From Aureobasidium sp. EXF-3400 (lineage: Eukaryota > Ascomycota > Dothideomycetes > Dothideales > Saccotheciaceae): 14,787 nt of DNA. Each line of letters starts with the position of its first letter. Position 1 is the stretch's first letter. Location of the stretch: positions 1 to 14,787 of the forward strand of contig SWBL01000628.1 in NCBI GenBank assembly GCA_024195585.1. The letters run 5' to 3'. Positions 9,141 to 14,787 of this stretch are shown in pieces. Under the pieces are notes generated by a model, which saw only the letters and a list, made by a program, of their open reading frames with translations, was not told the origin of the DNA and did no database searches. A program made the position numbers and the translations under genes.

Positions 9141-12014
9141 ATGATGGCTTCGCTCACTCCTGGAGACCACCAAGGCAACCGACGACTCCCCTACTCTCCT
9201 GTGCACTCGCCTTCGGCTCCGGTAATCATGACAGCGGCTAACGGCCACTTTGCCAGCGTCGGCGACGACAGCGACAAGCAGTTGCAGTCGTTCGAGCACG
9301 GCATCCAAGTCATTGACGAGAACAAGACATTCAACGCAAACCTACCAGCATACCTCGACGCCGAACATGTCCTGCGCCAGGGCTTCAACTACCACCTCAT
9401 CTCCGTCTTTGGCAGCCAGAGCACCGGAAAGAGCACCCTGCTCAACCACCTCTTCGGCACCCACTTTGGCGTCATGTCCGAGTCAGAGCGCCGCCAGACC
9501 ACCAAAGGAATATGGATGAGCAAGAACAAGCGCGACCAGGCCGAAGGAGGCGCCGTCAAGATGGCAGACAACATCCTGGTCATGGATGTCGAGGGCACTG
9601 ACGGCCGCGAACGTGGAGAGGACCAGGACTTTGAGCGCAAGAGTGCCCTTTTCGCCCTGGCTACCAGTGAGGTTCTGATTGTCAACATCTGGGAACACCA
9701 AGTCGGTCTGTACCAGGGTGCCAACATGGGTCTGCTCAAGACTGTCTTCGAGGTCAACCTGCAGCTTTTCCTCAAGGACAACAAGTACCATCATGTCTCT
9801 CCCCCTTTCCGACTCTCAATTCGCTGACATTCTTCTCTCACAGCTCGACTCCTCGCTCGCTCCTCTTCTTTGTCATTCGCGACCACATTGGCACTACTCC
9901 CTTGTCCAACCTGCGTCAGACTCTTCTTGCCGACCTCACCCGCATCTGGTCAACCCTGTCTAAGCCTCCTGGCCTCGAGAACTCCAAGATTGAAGACTAC
10001 TTTGACTTTGCATTCACCGCCCTGCCCCACAAGATCCTGCAGCCTGAACAATTCGTCGAGTCCGTCGCCAAGCTGGGCTCGCGCTTCCGCGAAGGTCAGA
10101 AGAGTTCTAGGACGAACCCCTTTTCCGACGAGCAGGCCGAGCCTATCTTGCTGCCCGAGTACCACCGCAGGATTCCTGCCGACGGCTTCTCCATGTATGC
10201 TGGAAACATTTGGGAACAAATCGACAGCAACAAAGATCTCGATCTACCAACCCAGCAAGAGCTCTTGGCCCAATTCCGATGCGACGAGATTGCTCGCGAG
10301 GTACTTGTTGCCTTTGACGAAGTCATCACACCCCTCGAATCCAAGCAAGGAGATGCTGCAAAATCTGGCTCACCCAGTGTACTCTCGGGCCTCGGCAAAG
10401 CTATGAATGAAGCTCGCGCAAAGGTGCTCAAAGACTTCACAAGCGAAGCAAGCAGATACCACCAGGGCGTATATAAGCGCAAGAGTGCTGAGCTTGAGAG
10501 CAATGTCGACGCAAGGTTGAAGACTCTCTTCCAGGGCCAGCTCTCAGCCGCTCACAAGACTGGCGTTCAACAATTCACCGAAGCTGTTTCTACTGCAGTC
10601 AAGTCTGGTCAGAAGAAGGGTAGCAACTACGATTTCCAGAAGATTGTCAACGCCGAGAAGCAAAAGTCTCTTGAGAAGTACGAGCAGGAAGCATCGGATC
10701 TTGTGATTCAAGGTGCCTCATGGAGTAACTACCAACAAGAACTCGACTTATACCGCAAAGATCTCGAGGAAGCTAGCGCAAGGCTGCGCAAGGAAGAGAT
10801 GCGCCGTCTTGCCTCTCGTGTGGAGCGCTGGGTCCGTTCTCACCTTGGTGAGTCTATCGGTGTGCAATTCAACAAGCTCGGTTCCGGCCGTGGTGGCTCT
10901 GGTGCACCTGAGACCGGCGAGAGAGGTTCCATTGAGAAAGATCTGTGGGACCGCATCTGGCTTGTCTTTACCGAGACCGTCAAGCACGCAGAATTACGCT
11001 TCACAGAACGCGCAAAGGGCTTCGATGCTAGTCCCGAAGAAGTCGAAGTCGGGCTCTGGCGTCTGCGCCGCAAGTCGTGGAGCGTGTTGAGAGCCAAGAT
11101 CGACGAGGAAGTCATGGAAGGAAACCTGCTTCTCAAGCTCAGAGAAAACTTCGAGGACAAGTTCCGCTACGACGAGGAAGGCGTGCCTCGTATCTGGCGT
11201 CCTTCTGATGACATTGAGGGTATCTACACTCGTGCAAGGGAAAGCACGCTAGAGCTCGTTCCTCTGCTTTCCAAATTCAAGCTTCACGAGACAAAATCCT
11301 TGCCGCCGCTCGAAGAGTGGATTGGTCAGACACCTATCGACCTCTCTGCTGCTGACGAAGAGGATCTACATCCTATTGGTGGTGTTGATGAGGAAGACGG
11401 CAAGACTCTTGACGAGGAAATGACCGTCCTCAGCGACGCAAAGAAGCAGGATCTCAGTGTACGATTCAAGAAGACTGCAGACGGCGTATACGTGGAGGCC
11501 AAGCGCAGCGCTATCGGTGGCGTCACCCAAGTACCTCTTTACTTCTACGGTCTCTTGCTCGCATTGGGATGGAACGAGATTGTTGCTGGTAAGTTCTCCT
11601 TCTCTCTTCTATGGTGCCTTTTTCCACTAACACTAATAACAGTCCTTCGCAACCCTCTCTACTTTGTCTTCCTCATCCTCCTCGGTATCGCCGGCTACGT
11701 GACTTACACACTAAATCTCTGGGGTCCCATCATCCGCATGACCAACGCCGCCAGCGCTCAAGGACTTGAAGTATTCAAAGAGCGCCTGCGTGAATTCCTC
11801 GAGACGTCTGATACAGGTCGTCAAGCCATGGCTATGTCAGGTAGCAAACCGTCCGAGCGTGAACAGTACAGGTAAGATAATCCAAATCCCATCTTATGTA
11901 TTGCTTTGGAGATGCTGACGAGTGTACAACAGAATGGACACGCTTAGTAGTGAGGGCAAGAAGACTACAACTACGGCTGCTGCTGCTGCTGATGATGATG
12001 ATGAAGATATCTGA
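9141..12014 (+). CDS. sey1: Sey1, atlastin/RHD3-type GTPase for homotypic ER membrane fusion
   Basis: Four exons, 9141-9784, 9844-11588, 11643-11871 and 11933-12014, encode 899 residues. Sey1 is a dynamin-like GTPase that tethers and fuses ER tubules and works with reticulon/Yop1 proteins. The GTPase domain shows the P-loop GSQSTGKST (91-99, K97), switch-I Thr120/121 in [13 protein letters not shown] (149-152) and the RD motif VIRDHIG (R227, D228). A long helical middle domain follows. Two closely spaced membrane segments (about 779-797 and 802-822) form a hairpin that leaves both ends in the cytosol. The C-terminus has an amphipathic tail and then a Thr, Ala and Asp run. The first of two adjacent ATGs (9141, 9144) is taken as start; Met30 (9228) is an alternative. 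Introns are 9785-9843, 9 branch-typical bases from CTGAC to the acceptor, plus 11589-11642 and 11872-11932. The length is slightly above that of yeast Sey1. The identification is firm. Confidence 0.94.
11589..11642 (+). other. In-frame intron within the Sey1 membrane hairpin
   Basis: This 54-nt intron runs from GTAAGT to AACAG and has two branch-like motifs (CTAAC, CTAAT). Splicing gives [15 protein letters not shown], the usual family sequence. It is stop-free and a multiple of three, so unspliced mRNA would insert 18 mostly hydrophobic residues between the two membrane segments. Confidence 0.9.
11976..12002 (+). repeat. Coding trinucleotide run, GCT x5 then GAT x4
   Basis: Five GCT and four GAT codons sit back to back in the last sey1 exon and encode AAAAADDDD near the extreme C-terminus. 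Such runs are prone to length change between isolates. Confidence 0.9.
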
Positions 12015-12819
12015 TGCTGATGACTACTCTTTTGTTTTTGTCCATCGATATTGTTTTTTTTTTTTTTTTGGAAACCCCTCATCTTTCTCCATAGCCTCAA
12101 CCCATTTGTATAATTACATGTAGCGAAACGGAAAAGTAAAGACGTCTTGTCTCTGTGTATTATATCCTTAATTATCCTTGTTGCCTTACTCTCACTGCTT
12201 TGGTTTTGTTCGTGGATGACATTGATTCCTTTTTTTTTCTCGTATAAATAAATCTCTACGTCTACCATATCTTTTCTTCTGAAGCCTGCTTAATGTTACA
12301 GCGATGAGACTAAGGTTTTTTGCATAGTTTGATTCGATGTTGATTTTGTGCTCTACGAATTCCCTCCTTGTCGGCCAACTGTTGCCTGTTTGTCTCCTCT
12401 GTTTTGACCAAGTCCTGGATTATGATGATGTAGTGACCCTGACCAGATTTACACATCGACATCTCTCCCACAGCGCGGCTCTCGAACTCTTCGCTGTATT
12501 ATCACTGCATCTCTATGGTATCTATGATCTTCGGAAATGTCATGTTTGCGAGTTGAAGACGATTGGTGCTGAATATCAGCATGCATAATATCACTGCCCA
12601 GCTGCTCCCACAAAACCGGGGGGACTCCCATCATCAATGTTTTTGAATAACACCACACATTACTATTATTCTTGTATGTATGAATCTACAAGAGCTAGTA
12701 CTTGATCATAGTCCACCTCAACGAGTTCATTAGTTTGGGTAAAAGTGTTGTGGTTAAGACACTCTTGCTCATGAACAGCTGGTAGCCCAGCAGAGAACGT
12801 CCACCTCATCAAATCATGT
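12015..12819. other. Convergent intergenic region, 3' ends of sey1 and the HTH-like gene
   Basis: These 805 bp lie between two genes that point at each other, so they hold two 3' UTRs. A T16 tract is at 12054-12069. An AATAAA at 12247-12252, 233 bases after the sey1 stop, is a candidate polyadenylation signal. No gene is supported: the short frames on both strands lack recognisable protein features. Confidence 0.5.
12247..12252 (+). terminator. Candidate polyadenylation signal of sey1
   Basis: AATAAA on the sense strand lies downstream of the sey1 stop in an AT-rich stretch. Fungal poly(A) signals are loose, so this is only a candidate. Confidence 0.35.
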
Positions 12820-13898
12820 TTACGACATATGTTTCTCGGCGGTAGAGGCGCTGTGAGAAAGAAAACCAGACTCAAATGGTCGGGCAGGAGCACTAGCTTG
12901 CGATGTCTTGGAGTCGATTAGGGGTAACTCCGATTCATGGCGGGCCTCGATCAGCTTCTTTGGAAGGTCGGGAAGGCTTGGTATGCTGCTCACGAGACTA
13001 CTGTCGATGGTAGAAGTAGGAGCTGTAAGAGTTGAGACTCTTGGGTCGGCTGGAATGCGTGTATCGTAGCCAGAGGGGCCAGTATCGGTGCTGACAGCTT
13101 TTCCACGACGAGCTTTCTCCAGGCCCTCACGATTGGCATGCTCAAGACCGGTGCGGAAGTAGTCGATGTCGGGATTCTGATCGAGGACACGAAGACGCTT
13201 GTCGACCATAGTTGGAGTCAAAGGGGATCTGGAAAGCTCGGGGAAGGCGCTTCGAAGCTTCTTGACGATGGCGTTGAGGGAATAGTTGCATGTGTCAAGA
13301 ACACACATGGCATGGTCATGAGTGCCGTTCCACTCCTTAGGCAGAGGAGGCGTAGGCGGAAAGCGGTAGATTGTGGTCTCTGAAGCTGGCGAGAGCTCGA
13401 AGGCGGGCGATGGTGCTTCATGGGTTGCAAAGGAGTGTTTCGACTCGGATGACTGAACATTAGAAGGACCAGTCAATGGAGCGGTGAGATTGTTGGCAGC
13501 GGATTGTCTGGTCAACGGAGGAGGTGGGCAGTCTGGTACTGGTGTGGGAGGTCTGCTTGCAAGCTTCGAGGATGAAGGAGGAGTTTCCTTTGTGACTGTG
13601 TACTTTGGCTGCCCAGGAGGCTTGACGGGTGTCGACGGATCGTGACTGCATCAACATTAGAGCAGGTCTTGTTGCATCAAGGACGACAGCGGACATACTT
13701 GGAAGTGCCATCGGCACGATTACGATGTGCTGAAAAGATGCCCATCTAGGACCATGTCAGCAAGATGAGAAAGCGAGCTGATATGCATCGAGGACTGACA
13801 GGCGCCGAATGGCGAGTCTGAATGTCGGTTGGGATTGGATGGTGAGATAGTGCAGTCATGGTTAGCAGATCGAGGACGATGGCATTTTGCAGAGGCAT
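12820..13898 (-). CDS. Uncharacterised Pro/Ser-rich protein with a possible helix-turn-helix domain
   Basis: The exons are 13898-13800, 13745-13699 and 13645-12820, giving 323 residues. I do not recognise a named family. Residues 1-150 are rich in Pro, Ser and Thr and include a CPPPP run, so they are probably disordered. Residues about 153-215 look folded: EWNGTHDHAMCVLDTC, then YSLNAIVKKLRSAFPEL, then LTPTMVDKRLRVLDQNP. A leading Trp with three predicted helices resembles Myb/homeodomain-like helix-turn-helix units, so DNA or chromatin binding is possible but not shown. A basic segment follows (EKARRGK), then a Ser/Pro-rich tail. The intron at 13646-13698 (GTATGT, CTAAT, GCAG) is sound. The upstream intron 13746-13799 uses an uncommon GTCAGT donor, with CTGAC and TAG. 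If it is not used, translation would start at Met34 (13745). An in-frame stop lies just upstream of 13898. Confidence 0.68.
13746..13799 (-). other. Possible first intron of the HTH-like gene (GTCAGT donor)
   Basis: The 54 nt end in CTGAC plus TAG directly before an ATG and contain an in-frame TAG stop. Splicing links a 33-codon upstream exon in phase 0. The donor is uncommon, so this may instead be 5' UTR. Confidence 0.55.
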
Positions 13899-14205
13899 GA
13901 AGAAAACAAGATGGGAATGTCAGAGCGAAGAGTCAGACAACAGTCTTGATAAAAGAGTGCAAGATGGATAGAGCGAGGCTGGATTTACTCTATACGTGCC
14001 TGCCCAAAATTTCGCGAATAGAAGAATGAAGAAAAAAAGGTTTCCAATTGTGCCGACTTTTGTGATTTCAAATTACAAAGACAAACCCAGCAAAAGATGG
14101 TGTCTCGTTTTATTGTACAAAATTGTCCGCGTAAAAGCCATACTCACCCTCGCCGTCGCTGGAAAGTAAGTGATAATTCTCGTTGATCGTTAGGAGCCCG
14201 CGTGT
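13899..14205. other. Intergenic region between the HTH-like gene and adenylate kinase
   Basis: These 307 bp lie between two minus-strand genes. They hold the adenylate kinase 3' UTR on the right and the promoter and leader of the HTH-like gene on the left. A candidate polyadenylation signal lies at 14108-14113. I see no other gene. Confidence 0.5.
14108..14113 (-). terminator. Candidate polyadenylation signal of adenylate kinase
   Basis: The minus strand reads AATAAA 93 bases downstream of the adenylate kinase stop codon, a plausible position for 3' end formation. Confidence 0.5.

Positions 14206-14787
<582 letters not shown>

Noticed and set aside
12447..12453. Minus-strand TGTAAAT, matching the predicted PUF site, downstream of the HTH-like gene
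   Set aside because: A 7-mer is expected about twice by chance in a window of this size on both strands, and the 3' UTR limits are unknown.
12666..12893. Short minus-strand frame overlapping the 3' end of the HTH-like gene
   Set aside because: I tested it as a possible extra last exon, but found no good donor in the coding frame before the stop at 12820 and no family signal in the peptide.

Overview
The window looks like chromosomal DNA from a filamentous ascomycete (Pezizomycotina). The genes are split by short introns of 45-73 nt with CTNAY branch points (CTAAC, CTGAC, CTAAT). The proteins match well-known fungal families, and intergenic stretches are 0.2-0.8 kb. I cannot fix the genus; Dothideomycetes or Eurotiomycetes would both fit.

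Layout, left to right: an intron-containing tRNA-His (+, 4-93); a Sly41-type triose-phosphate-translocator-family transporter (-, 335-2076); a 0.2 kb divergent promoter region; a large uncharacterised alpha/beta-hydrolase with an S9-like catalytic triad (+, 2291-5113); a PUF/Pumilio RNA-binding protein (+, 5585-8314); a 0.8 kb gap; the ER-membrane-fusion GTPase Sey1 (+, 9141-12014); a 0.8 kb convergent gap; a small Pro/Ser-rich protein of unknown function with a possible helix-turn-helix fold (-, 12820-13898); and the 3' part of adenylate kinase (-, 14206 to beyond the right edge). For every complete multi-exon gene, the exon models I propose sum to a multiple of three and restore continuous family motifs across the junctions.

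The genes do not form a metabolic cluster or an obvious system. Two of them touch the early secretory pathway (Sly41, Sey1), but they lie about 7 kb apart and nothing in the sequence says they are co-regulated. I found no transposon, virus remnant, CRISPR array or biosynthetic cluster.

The points worth a second look are mostly at the level of gene structure: a GC-AG intron, two stop-free 3n introns, a tandem CAG-CAG acceptor, an AAG acceptor, and a start-codon choice that depends on an uncommon donor. There is also a readable RNA-recognition code in the PUF protein, and the hydrolase and the HTH-like protein are both uncharacterised.
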